DNA of 64,000 nt from Oryzias latipes. Its lineage: Eukaryota > Chordata > Actinopteri > Beloniformes > Adrianichthyidae. The notes under the pieces were generated by a model. That model saw only the letters and a program-made list of their open reading frames with translations, was not told the DNA's origin and made no database searches. Of the stretch, positions 13,549-28,200 are shown in pieces; positions within the stretch are counted from its first letter, which is position 1; every line of letters starts with the position of its first letter. The translations under genes were made by a program, and so were the position numbers. The DNA is taken from assembly GCF_002234675.1 (NCBI RefSeq), contig NC_019879.2:19598855-19662854 (forward strand), read 5' to 3'.

Positions 13549-14186
13549 CACACAGCCACTACGTACATTTTGCTCTTTTTTCCGCGTAGGAAATTTTGGT
13601 CTTTTGTGATACATGCGTGATATACGTAATTCATTCAAGCTTCTTGCGTCCTTCATGCGCAGATGTCTGTTGAGGGTTTCGGCCTATGGGTCTTTACATG
13701 AATTTGGTTTTGAGCCGTTCAAATTTTGGGTCGGTTGAGAATTACGCAGTATCTGCGTATTTTATGTGGTTTAAACACGATTATTATGTAAACTTGTGTG
13801 TATTTTTTGCAAGATGCATAACAAAATTTGTGGCTTTCCGCAACCATTCCACGTATGCCTAACAAACATTTCCCACATGTACCACTGATGTATAATTTTT
13901 ATATGGCGCACACAGCGCATATTTCACATTACAATTATGCAATTGACTGACAAATTATAAATGAATTGCACATAAACAGCACAATAATCATGCACGGTTC
14001 ATGTTCTACATTGGTTTATGTGTTCTTTGCTTGGTTTATTCATACTTCTGTGGTTTTAACGTGGTTTAAAAAAATTGGCGCACAGACCACAACTTTTCAC
14101 TCATTCATTCATTTTTTCCACGCAAATTCAGACATTACCAATTTTCATGCGTGTAATATGCGCAAAATGAACGTAGTGGCTGTGTG
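13549..14186. mobile_element. Non-autonomous inverted-repeat DNA transposon
   Basis: The left end reads CACACAGCCACTACGTACAT and the right end, reversed, CACACAGCCACTACGTTCAT, a 20-bp terminal inverted repeat with one mismatch. Internal sequence is rich in CGTA/TACG steps and GCGCA motifs unlike the flanks. No transposase is encoded. The target-site duplication is unclear, so I do not assign a superfamily. Confidence 0.75.
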
Positions 14187-17100
14187 AAACAACCTTTAGT
14201 CTTGCAATAACATACCCAAGGAGAAATTAGCTACACCTATATGATGGAAGAAGCAGAAAGTTTAGACACAACTTGATTAAAAATGCATACATTGGAATTT
14301 ATGAAACACCACAAACGTCATTTTGGAAAATGATGAGAGGAGAAATGAAAGGCAATCCCTCTTGAACACCATTAGACTTGAGCAAGCACTTACTTGCTGG
14401 CGTATAAAAAAAACTGCTGTGTTAATGATGCATTATGGAGAAAAAGAGAACATATACATGGAGTATTAAGTTTATTGCAGAATGCTATTTCTAGACTTAC
14501 TGCACATGGTTTGCAGCACATCCATTAGCTGGAGAATAAAGAATGGATTTCTACCTACAAGACTGTCTCATTATACTTCAGCTCCAGCCATCCACTTATT
14601 TCTGTCATAAATGAAGTCACAGACCCATGTGAACTATGACATGTGTGGCTGATTTGTAATTTCTAGCAAATATTACCTAAGCCGGTTCTTCAATGCACAC
14701 ATGCATTATTTAAATTGAATGTACATTAGGGAAAAGACAAAAAGTTTATCAGTCAGATCTTATCGACTGTTTTGTGGCGCAAACTATAAAATGGAGATCA
14801 GCTGCTTTCATGGTGATGCACCACAGATCTTAAGGTAGCTATACATTCAGTTAGTGTGATTATTGCAGGCTTAGAACAAAATGATGTTGATTGAAAGCAC
14901 AGATGCTTGTATGCAAGGCGGAAGAAATGATAACAATACTGGGGAGACAGATGAGTTGGTCCATATTGAAATTTAAAATGTGTTCATTAGTTTGAATCCT
15001 AAAAGTATTTGAAATAATAGCAATAAGGAAGCACATGCTTAAACAAATATCTCTTTGTTAAATGAAGAAAAATCAAGAAGGTAAAAATCCTCAATAGATG
15101 CAGATATTTCCATTGTTACCACATTAATGCGAAGCTTACAAACTTTTCACCATAGGCTGTCAGCTGGTGAATAAGCACCACATTTAAGAGGCAAAGAAGG
15201 TCGATAACAGCCTCTGAAGAAAAAGATTCTTTCCCAGATAGAGAAACGAGCTCTCAAATTAAAAGCCCTTGACTAAACATCTCCTCTTGTGGATCTTCTT
15301 GTCTCACATTAGAGACACACTTAAAGTATGCCTTTCAGTTCACACTAAACTGGATTTGGATATACAGTAAGTCAACAACAAAGCAAACATTGGTCCACTG
15401 TACTGTATGATATAAGAGGATTATAAAATATGAACAGGCTAATCATGAATTTCTGGCAACATCCGGACTTAATTTTGCAGCCAAAGATCTCGCTGAATGC
15501 TTTTCCACATAGAAACCCGTGTCCTCACGAGGGACATCATATATGGTGCATGCTAAGACATCCTCACTGCTAAATGACCATGAACAAAAACAAAGACAAG
15601 GTCGTCTGAGCGCTTCAAGAAAATAAACAAAATTCAGCATCCCCATTCAAACCCTCAAGAGTGTAAAACAATGCAAACAACCCCAGTGTGTCAACCATGC
15701 CCTGCAGAAAATCCAGACAATGACATGTCATACTTCCTGTCTCTACAAATACATGCATGACAAAAAAAATCACAAAAGGGATGTGGAAATAAAGCTGCAC
15801 AGACTATGAGCAATGTGTTTGTGCCTAAGTCACTTTGAGAGTGGAAGTTGATACATTGCATACTTAAATGTAAGCTCTTTAAAAATTGCAAAGCGGCCTA
15901 TTCCACAGCTCTCGTCTGATAATAATTAACCGCCATAACTCTGCAGTGCCCCTGAGATAAGGAATGTGATATCCTCCAATCCAAGCCTCTAAATTAAGGG
16001 GCATAAAGTCACAAACTGACAGATTTTTCATTTCTTGGTTTGGGTGGGCTCCACTCAGTTAGAAAGAAAGAAATAGACTGCAGAGCCACGCAAGTCACAA
16101 ATTCCATGACCACTAAATGAAGTTGCAGATCCAATCTATTTTGCATGAAAGCCATAATTAATGCATGCAGCAACGGGCAAAAACTTACATTTCTTGGCTG
16201 TCTTGCTACGTCAGGGAAGAGTGACTTTACTTTAAAATGGCTGTCATGTAGAAAATGCACCCAAGTGCAGTCAGAGGTAAACATCTTGGCACATCAGCAA
16301 AGAGAAAATGTTTTTGTTGTTGATGAAAGTGAGTCAGTGTTTAACAGCTTGCATAGATAGTGGGATAGTGGAGGGAGAATTGGCAAGTTTGTCAAACTTA
16401 GTACCTCTTCGGAGCTGTCACACTGTGCTCAATACACTACCAAATAGAGCATTTGATATGATTTTTTTTTAACAAAGTTTCCTGAAGCAAGCATCCCATA
16501 CAAAACAAAAAACTTTGTTTCACAATCTTAATAAAAGGTAACGGAAATAACAACAGGAATATTTAATTTTTAATTAAATCAGAGGTTAAACACCCAATGA
16601 AAATCCTGTTTTTTGTTTTTTTAACATGTTCTTGAGTGAAGCTTCCTTCTCTGAACCTTGTTGTTTACTACCTTCAAGACACACTGAGAGTGAAACAGTC
16701 AAAAGAGATCAAAGCACCTGCAGTTCCTGTAGTTTTACCATCATTAACAGTTTGACATATTTATTAAGAATTGACCCTTTAGGGAACTGTTAAAGGTCAG
16801 CCACAATATAAAAAACAGAAATAAAACTGAGCTAAGCATTACATAACAAAGTCTTAAAGTTTTTTTTTTTCATTAGTGCAAACATGCTGATCTACAGTTT
16901 CACGATTTAAAAACCTGGCTATGGTTTTGATTTCTTATTTCACTGATAATGTATTTATTGACTATTCTGAACATTTTCATTTGAGAGATTATTTAAGCTA
17001 ATGTAACAGCCTAGTCCGAGACGATGGACTGAGACAGCGCTGAATAAATTCTTGCTGGAAATAATAGGTCATGTTAGGGAGGAAAATTAAGAGGAAAAGA

Positions 17101-18735
17101 TAAATTGCTGGGGTATGAAGCTCAAATAATAGAAGCAGTGATGTAACCAGCCTCTTTAGTCACTGTGGACCCATTAGATGAGTTCCAGTCTGGCCTATTA
17201 CTGCTCCTCACATCTTCTCTTCTCATTTTCTATTTCCCTTCTTGATTTTCCTGGAACTGTTTTTAATGAAACTTCAATACAAATTTGGCAAATTAAAAGT
17301 GTCATCCAAGTGGAAATCTTTGAAAACAAGAAATAAAAACTCAATTCATGCACTGCAATAGAAAAACACACCCTGTGATGTCTGCAAGATGAGTAATAGA
17401 GTGGGTGAAAAGGATTCAGTTTACCATTCAGGATTGCTCTAGTTTAGCAAAAACGAGTTTCTGATCTCTTGGCAAACCTCTCAACTAATATGAGTACTTC
17501 ACTGCCCTGGGGTAAATATAAATATTTGAATACCCAGGTTGCAGATTTCAATATTTGATCAGCCTGTTGCAGGTGGGCTGGATGTGAAGGGGAGAACACA
17601 TCCGATCTACTCCCACACTGCATATTGGAGCAAAAGTTAAATTACATATATTGTTTTCTGTATTATTGTGCAAGTGAACATGGACTTATTTGCTTCATGT
17701 ATGTAGAAGAATGACAAGAAAGAGACGGATTAAAGCAGCCATTTTTGTCTGTTTTGCCGCTGTGAAGGTTGTTTTTCCTGAGGTGCATGTCGGTTAACAA
17801 ATGCTCTGCATGTGCACACCAGCAAGAACAATCCACTAGACCACGCTTCAGTGGAAGTGACAAGCACACGGGTGCATCACTCCACCTTGTTGTGTCACGA
17901 CCTCACACCGTTCTACGCCTACGACACGCTCTCGAAAATTGATACGCTGAACCCTAACGCAACCAACAGACTGGAACGTCCACGAGGCCATGATACGCAC
18001 GTCTCCACAGCGGACTGAGGGGTTCAGGAGCAGGTGGGGGGCTCAATATGGAAAAATACACCACACTCACACGACTCAGCTAACATCATGCACCCATTTT
18101 AAATTCACTGATTGCTGACAAAAAATATTTTTCTACTTTAAACACACTGATACTTTGAGACACGATCTGTGAAATAAAAAACATTCGACCATTTCTGATT
18201 CTTTCTCACACTTTAACCTTGATCAGCCTCAGTCGCTCTGGACATCATCACTGGCTTTCCCTCCACTGCTGAGACAAACAACTCACATACAAACACCACA
18301 CACACACTCCTTCTTTCAGCTGTCACAGAGAGAGATAGAGGGCACGCACACACAAACCCAGCTCTGCTGTTTGTTGAACACAGAGGGGGGGGGGAAAAAC
18401 AGCCAGATCTCCTCGGCCTCCAACTTGGCATCACAGAAATACAATAAAAGACAATAGATCTTTTCTGGAACACACACACACACACAAAATGCTATTCTCT
18501 ATACCCCACTTACAGAACCATACATCACAGTGCAGCATTCCCACCATCCTCCCTTAGCTTCATGACTGGAAGACACATAAAGAATAGTGAGTTAGCCCAT
18601 GAGATCTGCGTGGCTTCTTCACACTATAGAGCCTATTTAGCTTATATATGGATTTAAAATGGTTATAGTTTTTTCATTTTCTCGCCTTCCTGTTAAACAT
18701 CAGGTTGGCTGCAGATGCCTGAATTTCTCCAGCTG
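14187..18735. other. Gene-free stretch
   Basis: I found no exon-like open frame with good splice borders, no RNA gene and no clear transposon end. A (CA)n tract begins at 18,470. Open frames near 15.4-16.3 kb on the minus strand lack any recognisable domain. Confidence 0.5.
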
Positions 18736-19038
18736 TTAAAGACCCACTCCAATGAAAAACACGTTTAGTGTTCTTAACATGTTTTTGTGGCATTTTTTCT
18801 CAGGATGGAGGACATATATAAAGAACATTAAGTTTAAAAATGTGTTTCTGAGTATTTCTTTATTCAAATCATTGTAAATCAGTAGTAATAGTAACAACAA
18901 GCCACAAGCTACCTGCTCCACTCTGTTCTGATGCATGCGCATGTAGACAAATACATCCATGTGCGTCTTCGTTTTCCTCGTCCGAGCTGGCATCTGGCTT
19001 TGAAAATAGCTTCAAAAAATGATCGAAGTGGGACTTAA
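18736..19038 (+). repeat. Family A element (copy A4, internally deleted)
   Basis: It starts TTAAAGACCCACTCCAATG and ends GAAGTGGGACTTAA. At about 300 bp it lacks the central TGTTAGGTCGGGGTTGTGAG region of the longer copies. Confidence 0.75.
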
Positions 19039-22000
19039 AAATCTAGTCTCATATATGAAGGAAAACATGCAACACTCTAGGTGTTCACTTTCAAATATTA
19101 ATTCAGCTTTTACACTTGTAAGATTGCACAATTTCATTTAAAACTGATGCTTTTCAAAGGCTGTCCCTCGACTGTAGCCCCTGGCTTTCTCCATGAATAT
19201 TAACTTGCAAGATGCCTTTGGACAATTTGCGATCATTTGAATATCCTTAGCAAATGGGTGGGTTTATTCATATTCAGAATCTCCGTTTGACCCAAATGTT
19301 GCGCAGTGTTCGCAAAAATAATGGTTGGACATTTTCTCTGCAGTTGCAAATGAATATTTTATCTGGTGTAAATTCACTCATCCATAAATCAGGAGTTATG
19401 GTTGCTTCTTTCCAGTGTGTTCATGAAATATTCCACATTCATGCAACATATATACGAACATGTTTAAGTGTTATTGTTGAAACAGACTCTTTCACTTTTG
19501 TGCAGTTCTGTCGTGGTGGTGACTCTGACCCGCTATGTTCAACTGAAATGTGCACAAACACACAGGCGCACGTGTGTGTGTGTGTGTGGGCTGCCAAATA
19601 CACCCAAAGTCACATTATAGTTTGTGCATGCTCCAATCCTCACTCAGCATAATAAAACATCTTTCCATTCATGTCCTCTTTTTGTTCTTCTTTTTTTTTC
19701 TCATCAGCTTTTATCTCACTGAGCTTCTCATTTCTCTCAAATCTTCCTCTTCGCCTTGCTTTTTCTCCGTCTGCCTCCCGTTAAAGCGAAGCAACACCCA
19801 CTCTCATCCGGAACGACACCACAGGCTGAATACATTTGCTTATCCAGCCTGCTTTGTGTGTACGGCTGGTCTGTCAAGCACTTTTATGTAACAGAAATGG
19901 CTGCTTTGAGAATCAGAAATTAAAGGGGATAAGAATGGAAATTCATGGATGTGACCTCCTTTCCTTGCTGCTTGACAGGAGGCGCAGGAGCGTTTGGACA
20001 GAGTGGTCGTTGCAAAGCACTCAGCCATTTATCGACTGGCAGCCATTGATCTGCAAAATCCAATGACTCACTCGCTCTTCAGTGTGTTACCCACATACGT
20101 ATCGGTCTATGCAGACGTGAGTGCTGTGCGGGTTAACAAACACACATGTGGACACTGAGTAGTTGATGTAATTACCCATTAAAAATTAAGTTGCTATGAT
20201 CCATCTGGAAAACAAACAACATTTAAGAAAGAGTACTAACCTCAACCTTTCCACTTTACATTAGAAACTATAAATAAAAACATTAATTAGGTTATTCTGA
20301 TTTTTTAAATACGTTTTGAAGATTCTTTGATGATTAAAGTAAAGATGAAATAAAACAAAGGGTTATGTATTTGTAGTTTTCTGTAGATATTTCTCTAAAA
20401 GAGTTGGTCAATTTTGAAATAATTTTTCTTCTTTGGTTCTTACTTTTCTGGCAATTTGTTAGAAACACTGTTTTATTCCTGAAGGAAATTTAATAATTTA
20501 CCTGTTTGGTAAATCCTTTTATTATCCTTTTTTTAATACTGCTTCTAAACTTTTAATTTCATGACAGATCTTGTCCACTGAGAAAGCTATCAGACACTAG
20601 TACAACCAAAAAGGCTTGTTCTAGTCTTTCAGTAATTAGACCATTTCAGAAGACGCCATTACCTGGATGACAGCACACAAGAATGAACTGCTCACTATAA
20701 TTGTTTCCTCATCAAATAACATAGTTACGTGGGAATAAAGGCTCTGGAAGTGCTCACTGATGAAAAACAGGATTGTCCCTCTTGTCCTTGGACTACAAGG
20801 ATGCCACATCCATAATTTAATGAATTTCACATTTCAATGTGTCACGTCACTTGAGATGCTTCGTCTTTACATGGGTTTTTCTGCAGATGAGGCACTTCCA
20901 GAAATGCAGAATCTAAATCTTAATTACTCAGTTGAGATCATAAATGATGTAAAACATCTTACTTAGCAGTTTATATATTCAATTTTCGTTCATAATGACT
21001 GAACAAACTCAGATCCAAAATGGATGAAAAGCTAAAAAAATAATATTACATAGTAACTAAAAATGTTGACAAAAATAATTTGAAAATGTTTTTATCAAAA
21101 CTTTATGACTGTAGGCAATATTTACCTAAAGTCATTTTGAACTACTTGACCGTGAAACCTCTGTGCAAAAGCTTTTTGCCTTTTAGTTGTGTAACTGACC
21201 TTTATTTGCCATTTAATCCAACACTGCACTTTCTTGTACGCTTTATCCATCTTCTATTGCTGCTGTGTCCCATGCAAGGTCACGAGGGTTGCTGGAGCCT
21301 ATCCCAGCTACCGAAGGGTGAAGGCAGCCAATCTGCTGAAGGGATACTGACAGACAACCACACAGTCTGTGTCAGAATTCCCTCCATACTCCCTAACTAC
21401 TAAAAAACTAGATAATGTGGGGCAATCTATTGCCCTGGATTTTAGAAGCCTTTTTTAACAGTAAATATGACATCACCAAATTCTCAAAGTAGAAACCTTA
21501 TTAATATGAACATTTCACAAAGACTATTAATCCACTATGCTATGATGATAACTTGGATGATTTATAAAAAACAAATTAAAATACTTTTTTTTCTACATGA
21601 AAAATCATTCAAACGCAATGCATTGTGGTCTATATTCACCAAAGTAGTATGTGTCGCTCAACTGGTTTTTGAAAGAGATTTCTAAGGAATGTAAAGGGCA
21701 CTAGCTTTTGGAATTGTAGATTCAGACAGCTGTACAAAGAGTAAACACAGGTCTGGGTTTCTCCATTTGGTTAAGCATCTGTATGAGGAAGACAACATCA
21801 AACAGGACATAACTCCACTTGATGTTCTTTTAAATCATAAAATTACATAAAAATAACCATTGATTTTGAAGTTCTACCACTTGTTATCCTGACATTTATG
21901 CTTTTAAAAAGTGCAAATTAAATTAAGAGAAGTGCATCACTTAAAGAGGGGCTTGACATTTACAGCTAAATTTCATCCCGAATGGTTTTGTGAAAGGTCA

Positions 22001-22950
22001 TAATATCAAGGCATCCAGAGGGTGTCATGATCTTATCCACTCATTTTAGATGAGGTCAAATGAGTTTTTCAAACTGTAAAGGCTTTGTCTTCTACTTCAA
22101 ACAATGTCCCACTGATAATAAACAGGAATAAATTAAGCCCATTTAGTGCAGACACTTGAATTCTAGATTGAGATCCTCAGTCTGCAGCACAAAGCCAGTG
22201 AGGTTGTTCAAAACGGCACATTTTGTGAACTTTTCATGCTCTGTTTATACTGAGTTTGATACTGGCTTTGTAATAACAATCGATATAATCTCTTAGTGTT
22301 GAAAGTAACATTTTTACAAGAAGGGCAGCAAAAAAAAGTTTTAAAAATGTTAAGACGAATAAAACATTTTTTTTCTATAAAATGTCACTTCATTATGGAA
22401 GCTCAATGTTAGGATTTTTTTTTAGAGGAAGCCACTTTGGCAAAGTTCCAGTAGGTGGCACTACAAGCACCTCGGGAACAGCTTTTTCCACTCATTCCAA
22501 ATATTGGCCATTAAATAATTATTTATATATTGTCTAAGTCATATATAATTACATATAAATATACTATGATGTTCCTCCCTGGTCTAAAAATGTCCAGAAG
22601 CATCACTATAGATTGAAAATATCATTTCCTAATGCTTAAATAAATAGTCTATTAATTTGGAGATTGTTTCATCACAGTGGCTTGGCAAAAGCTGAACAAA
22701 TAGGGCAGTTAACTTAGATTTTCTGATCATTTTCATGGCTATGATGCTACTTAAATGAACAAAAACCTTGTTTTCCCTCTGATTTGTGAACATGGCCACA
22801 GGTGATATCGGTAATCTTTAATTTAAGCTTCGTGTTTTACAGCCCAAACAGAAATAAACCGGTAACTACCGGTACATGAACAACATTAACAGGTGTTTTA
22901 TGTGGCTATATAACTGTGGAAAAGTGAACTGGCTTCAAGAAACACAGGAT
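19039..22950. other. Gene-free stretch
   Basis: No gene supported. It contains a (GT)n tract at about 19,571-19,588 and a dispersed fish repeat fragment at 21,236-21,360. Confidence 0.5.
21236..21360 (+). repeat. Dispersed fish repeat fragment (copy 2)
   Basis: Contains CATCTTCTATTGCTGC, GGTCACGAGGGTTGCTGGAG and CCTATCCCAGCTACCG, the hallmark order of a common teleost dispersed repeat. Non-coding. Confidence 0.65.
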
Positions 22951-22973
22951 GGGGAAAAATACAGATTGAAGGT

Positions 22974-24228
22974 TTTAATAATCGTCAACACATTTATATA
23001 CAAAGCAAGCAATGTCATGTTGAAATGACCAACCCCCCCATCCCTGAAAAAAAAACTAAAATGCATTTGTTTTTTGTTTTTTTTGTCATTAAAATAGCAG
23101 AAGCATAACTCAAAAATCAGGTGAACAGTTATAACAGGTAAACAGAGCGAATAGAATTACATCTTGACAAAATATTTCAAGAGAATCTTCTACAGTTTAA
23201 GAAACCAGAAAAACAGGATAGATTTGTAAATATATTCCCTATAGAGCAAAAGAAAAGAAAGTGGTTTAAAAAAAAAAACAATGTTTGAGTGAAATCTATC
23301 GTTTGTCTCTTATAACTGCCTCAAGAGCACCAAGTTTTTCTCCGTTCTTATCAAATTGAAATCCAAGCTTAAGGATCTACAAATACAGAAAAAGACTGAC
23401 TGGATCTGCAGGCTAGATGAAGGTCTGTTTGTTAAGCTTTTCCTTTTAACATCAGGTGTTTTCGTCTCATCACTCAGAGATTCTGATCTGTATACCTCCG
23501 ATATTATTAGTTCAAAAGGACAGAGAGGAAAAGAAAAAAAAAGATTGTCCAATCGTGAAAACATTTAACAGAGACAGCTTGGGACATCCCTCAGGTCTCC
23601 GTTTTAGAGGCTTAATTGTAATATTTGTTTGGAAATGTTACTCATTTTTGAAGTGGTGTCTCAAGAAACCAGTCTAATAGTAAAAGACGGGTTATTTTTT
23701 TTAGATATTAATAGCAATTAATTCATTATTTTTGTGTCAATGGCTTTTAGAACCTCTTAAACATTGTTTCTGACAAATTTACTCAAAAATGTCTTCTAGA
23801 TTTAAAAAAAAAATCTTTCAGTTTCACTAAACATTCTGTTTATAAGCATCTGTAATGACATAACAAATGTCTTCAGATATCTGTGTAAAAACTAAAATAA
23901 TTCATTCAAAATGAAATCCAAAAACCGTCAGATCCCATGAAAGCCCAAATGATAGACCAGATCAGATCCAAAGATTAGCTTGGTGCTGCAGCAGTTTTCC
24001 CAGACTTATCTAATGAGGCTGAAAAATTCACGTAAAGTTCCCTCCAAACCTTAAAGTCATGCATTCGCTTTCTTTTACACAGAGGATCCTAATTTGAGTA
24101 ATTACAAGATGTACTCTAAATGATCTCCAACTGATTTGCAGTATTCAGTCTTTCATCCATAAAAGCGGGGACTACACATAAAACAGGAAGTACAGAAGGA
24201 CCAGGACGCCGTTTCCAAAGAACACAAC
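22974..24228 (-). other. Probable 3' untranslated region of the SON-like gene
   Basis: On the minus strand a good acceptor (TTTCTTACAG) ends at 24,229. A second acceptor-like site (GTCCACGCAG) ends at 24,690. The exon carrying the SON-like stop codon is followed by a donor-like GTAAAA at 25,263, so downstream exons would be untranslated. An ATTAAA signal lies at 22,974-22,979. These assignments rest on splice motifs only. Confidence 0.3.
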
Positions 24229-25272
24229 CTGTAAGAAATCACAAAAGTAAAACAAATTTTGAGAGTCGCAGAACTTATACAAAACAACTAGTTTGTTTGG
24301 TTTGTTTCCTATTCGGTTTTATAACTGCAGCTGCTTAGATGAGCAGCTCTGTGGAGATGGTGGTAAAACTCACTATTTACACACGTACGCATTCAGGCTC
24401 ACTGCACAGTCATACAGTTCACATCTCAGTGCGTCCAGTTCAACTCAGTGGTATCACAGGTGAAAGCCAGCGAGTCTCTCACACACACACACACACACAT
24501 ATCCAAAGAAAAGGGAAATGGGGAAGCAGGGGGGGGGGGGCAGTGACTGCTGCAGGTTCCTCTACAATGATCTGCAACAACTAGGGGGGGGGCGGGTCTA
24601 CAGTCCAAGAAGTCATCGGGCTAATGGGGTAAAATGAAAGGAAAGCAGCTCCTCTCCGGAGCTCAACGCTTTTCTTCTTCATTCAGGAGCTGCGTGGACA
24701 AAAAGGAGAAAAATGTTAGAGTCTGTCCCAAAGACATTTAACAACAAATATAATAACCCTCACATTTTTAGCATTTAGTGCAAAAATAAATCATTAGAAA
24801 ATGTATGAAAAAGTGGTAATTATCAAATGGATTACATTTGATCCTACAAAAACTAAAAGGTATTGTAAAACAAGTTTAGATCAACACAATAACACAAGAT
24901 TGCTTTTTTCAAATGAAATGCTAACAAATGACTTGATTTCTCATAAATGCTAAATAATGTGACAAAAAAAAGGAATTAATAAATTTACACAAACGCAGCA
25001 ATGACATGCTGGTCAAGAGGAAAGTAAAACTGAGCTTTAAAAATACATTTGGTTATATTTTCAAAGACAACAAAATGCTAGTTTGAAGATAAAGAACAAA
25101 AATTACTGAATGCATCATTTAAACCCAAAGTAACACTAAAAAACAATAAGTTACTACTTTTGGTTTTTAATTATTATTGTAAAAAATTGTATTCCAATTA
25201 TAATCAATAAAATATAAAGCAAAATAGTGTTTCTAGTAACAAAGCATGTTGTTGATGTTTTACCTGAAGTCC

Positions 25273-28200
25273 TCAGCTTTCATCGTCTGAGACATGGGGT
25301 TTAGCAATAGCCATCTCCTCCTTGCTGTTTGAAATCATTTTGCATTTCTGCAAACAAAAACAGGTAAAAAAAAAAAAAAAAGCTTTCATCAGGCAGTTTA
25401 TAAAAAATTCCAAGGCAGTTAAAAATGTCTCTCCTCAAATCTGGTACATTTCCTGAGGACTTCAAAACTGCAGTCGTTAAACCGATCCTGAAGAAGAGCA
25501 ACTTGATGTTACAGTGTTGAACAATTACAGACCCATCTTATATTTGCCATTTTTATTAAAAATCCTTGAAAAAGTTCTTTACCAACAGTTCACTGACTCG
25601 TATTAAAAAAATGTATTTGATGTTTTCCAGTCAGGTTTTAGATCCCATAATAGCACAGAAACTGCTCTTATCAAGGTAACTAACGACATCCACCTAAACA
25701 CTGACGCTGGCAAAGTCACTGTCTTAAACCTGATAGACCTGAGCACTGCTTTTGACACTGTTGATCATGGGATACTTTTACACAGACCACAAGACTGGGT
25801 TGAAATTTCTGGCTCTGTCCTTAGTTGGTTCAAGTCCTATCTAGAAGACAGGAAATACTTTGTTGAAATTGGGAGTTGTGTCTTAGACTGCATGGCCTTG
25901 AACTGTGGTGTGCCCCAGGGATCAATCCTGGGACCCCTTTTGTTTGACCTCTACATGCTGCCACTAGGTCACTTAATTCGCAGTAATGACATATCTTATC
26001 ACCACTATGCCGACGATACTCAGATCTATGTGTCACTGACAGCAGGTGAATATGGGCCGGTGGATTCACTCAGTTGTTGCATCCAACAGATCAGTGCTTG
26101 GATGCAAAACAACTTTCTCCAGTTAAACTCTGACAAGACTGAAGTCATCATCTTTTGTCCACAGAAACAAAGAGAAAGTGTCAGCAGTTACCTTCACTCT
26201 GTCTCTAAAACCTTCAAATCAAGTCAGAAATCTAGGGGTAATCATGGACTCTGACCTGAACTTTAACAGCCATATCAAGTCAGTAACATCAGCAGCATTT
26301 TACCATCTAAAAAACATTGCTAAAATCAAAAACATACATAGTGTGAAAGCCAAACCTGGAGATACTTATCCATGCATTTGTCTCCAGTAGGTTAGACTAC
26401 TGTAACGGCCTGCTCACTGACCTCCCTAAACGAGCTGTAAAACAGCTTCAGTACATCCACAACGCTGCTGCTCGAGTCCTGACTTGAACCAGAAAGTACC
26501 ATCACATCAGTCCTGTGCTCAGGTCTCTGCACTGGCTTCCTGTAGCTCAAAGAATAGACTTTAAAGCAGCTCTGCTTGTTTACAGGTCTCTCCATGGCCT
26601 TGCACATCTCTGCCAGTTTAGCGCCATATGAAACATCTCGGACTCTGAGGACCTCAGGGACCGGCCTCCTGTGGGTGCCTAGAGTCAGGACTAAGCAAGG
26701 GGAATCAGCGTTTTTGTCTTATGCAGCTAAAAGCTGGAACAGTCTCCCTGAGGTTGTGAGACAGGCCTCTACTGTGATAAAGTTCAAATCCAGACTCAAA
26801 ACATTCCTGTTTAGCCGTGTCTATATCTGAAAGGTCCTTATTAACCTTTTCTTTTCGTTTTTTTTTTTCATTTTCTTTTCTCTTTCCTTTCTTTTAAAGT
26901 AAATTTTATATAATGATCATGTATGTTTTTAATCTTTGCACTGTTATGTATTGTGATTTTAATGCATTTTCCTGTTTTGTGAAGCACCTTAATTTGCTTT
27001 GTGTATGAATTTTGCTTTTCAAATAAACTTGCCTTGCAAGAAATTCCAACACAGAAATTGTAGCTAAGTGTTACAGTCCCACTAGAATATTAAAAGCATT
27101 CCCAGTGGTCTTTTAATTATGATTATGCCATTTTGAAGTAACATTTTAAAAACTGTTGTTTCTATTCAATTATGTCCTCTATCGTCAAAAAAGAAATGCC
27201 ACAATAGCATTAGAAACACCAAAAACAAGATTTTTTGGTTACATTTACATTGACATATGAAATCCACTCTGAAAAGTGTTTCAACTTTAAAGCAAACTTT
27301 GGTCCAAATCAGTAGTAAAAAACATAAACTGTTCTTTTCAAAAAAAAAAAAACTTGAAAAAATGAATGTTAATCAAGACAAATTGTGGTGCAAGTGGTCA
27401 AGACTGAAATTTTCTGCTCATTCTCTTTGATTTGTGCGTTATTCTAAACGAGAACTTATCAAATTTTTTAATCAATGCAAAAAGGCCGTCCATTGTCACA
27501 TTTTGGGACCATTAATTGCAGCTGAATATTTATGGTCACCTTATTTTGAAGGAGACGTTCTGTGATTAGTCCTAGGGTACTCTTACCTCAGTGAGCTCTT
27601 TGATGGTGTGTATGTTAGCCTGTTGAGTCACCTTCCTCTTTGCTTCTTCAATGTGGTCCATATTTAAAGATGCTGTCTGGGGGGCAAGGCAAGGGGGAGG
27701 CTTATTGGTGATGGAGGGAAGGGGGGCAAGGGGGGGCATGGCTGCCAGCGCACCCATGTTAGTCAAGGCAGCTGTCATAGTGGCTGCAGTCATACTAGCT
27801 ACAGCAGCACTCATGGTCATGTTTGACATGGGAGGCATCCCTGGAATGCCGGATAACCCCATTGGACCCATGCTAGGCATTCCCATTCCCATTGGAAGAG
27901 GCAATGGTAAGGGTAAGGAGATGGGGGTAGGGGATGGAGTGGGCAGGGGGAGCTGAAGGATGGCTTTTGGTCGAAGGTTCTCTGGGATGGGAACCCCCGC
28001 CTTAGCACACATGGCAGCTGCATTAGCCTTGGCGATCTCGAGTAACTGGTCTTTATCTGAACAAAAAAGACAGAAGACGAGGGTAAGAAAATTTAGGAAG
28101 ATGAATCATAACGGGAATGACATTTAACATATTTGAAATAAAGAAAGTAAAAAGATTATTGAGAAAATCTAATCATAAATAAGCAAATGTATTGGCTTGA

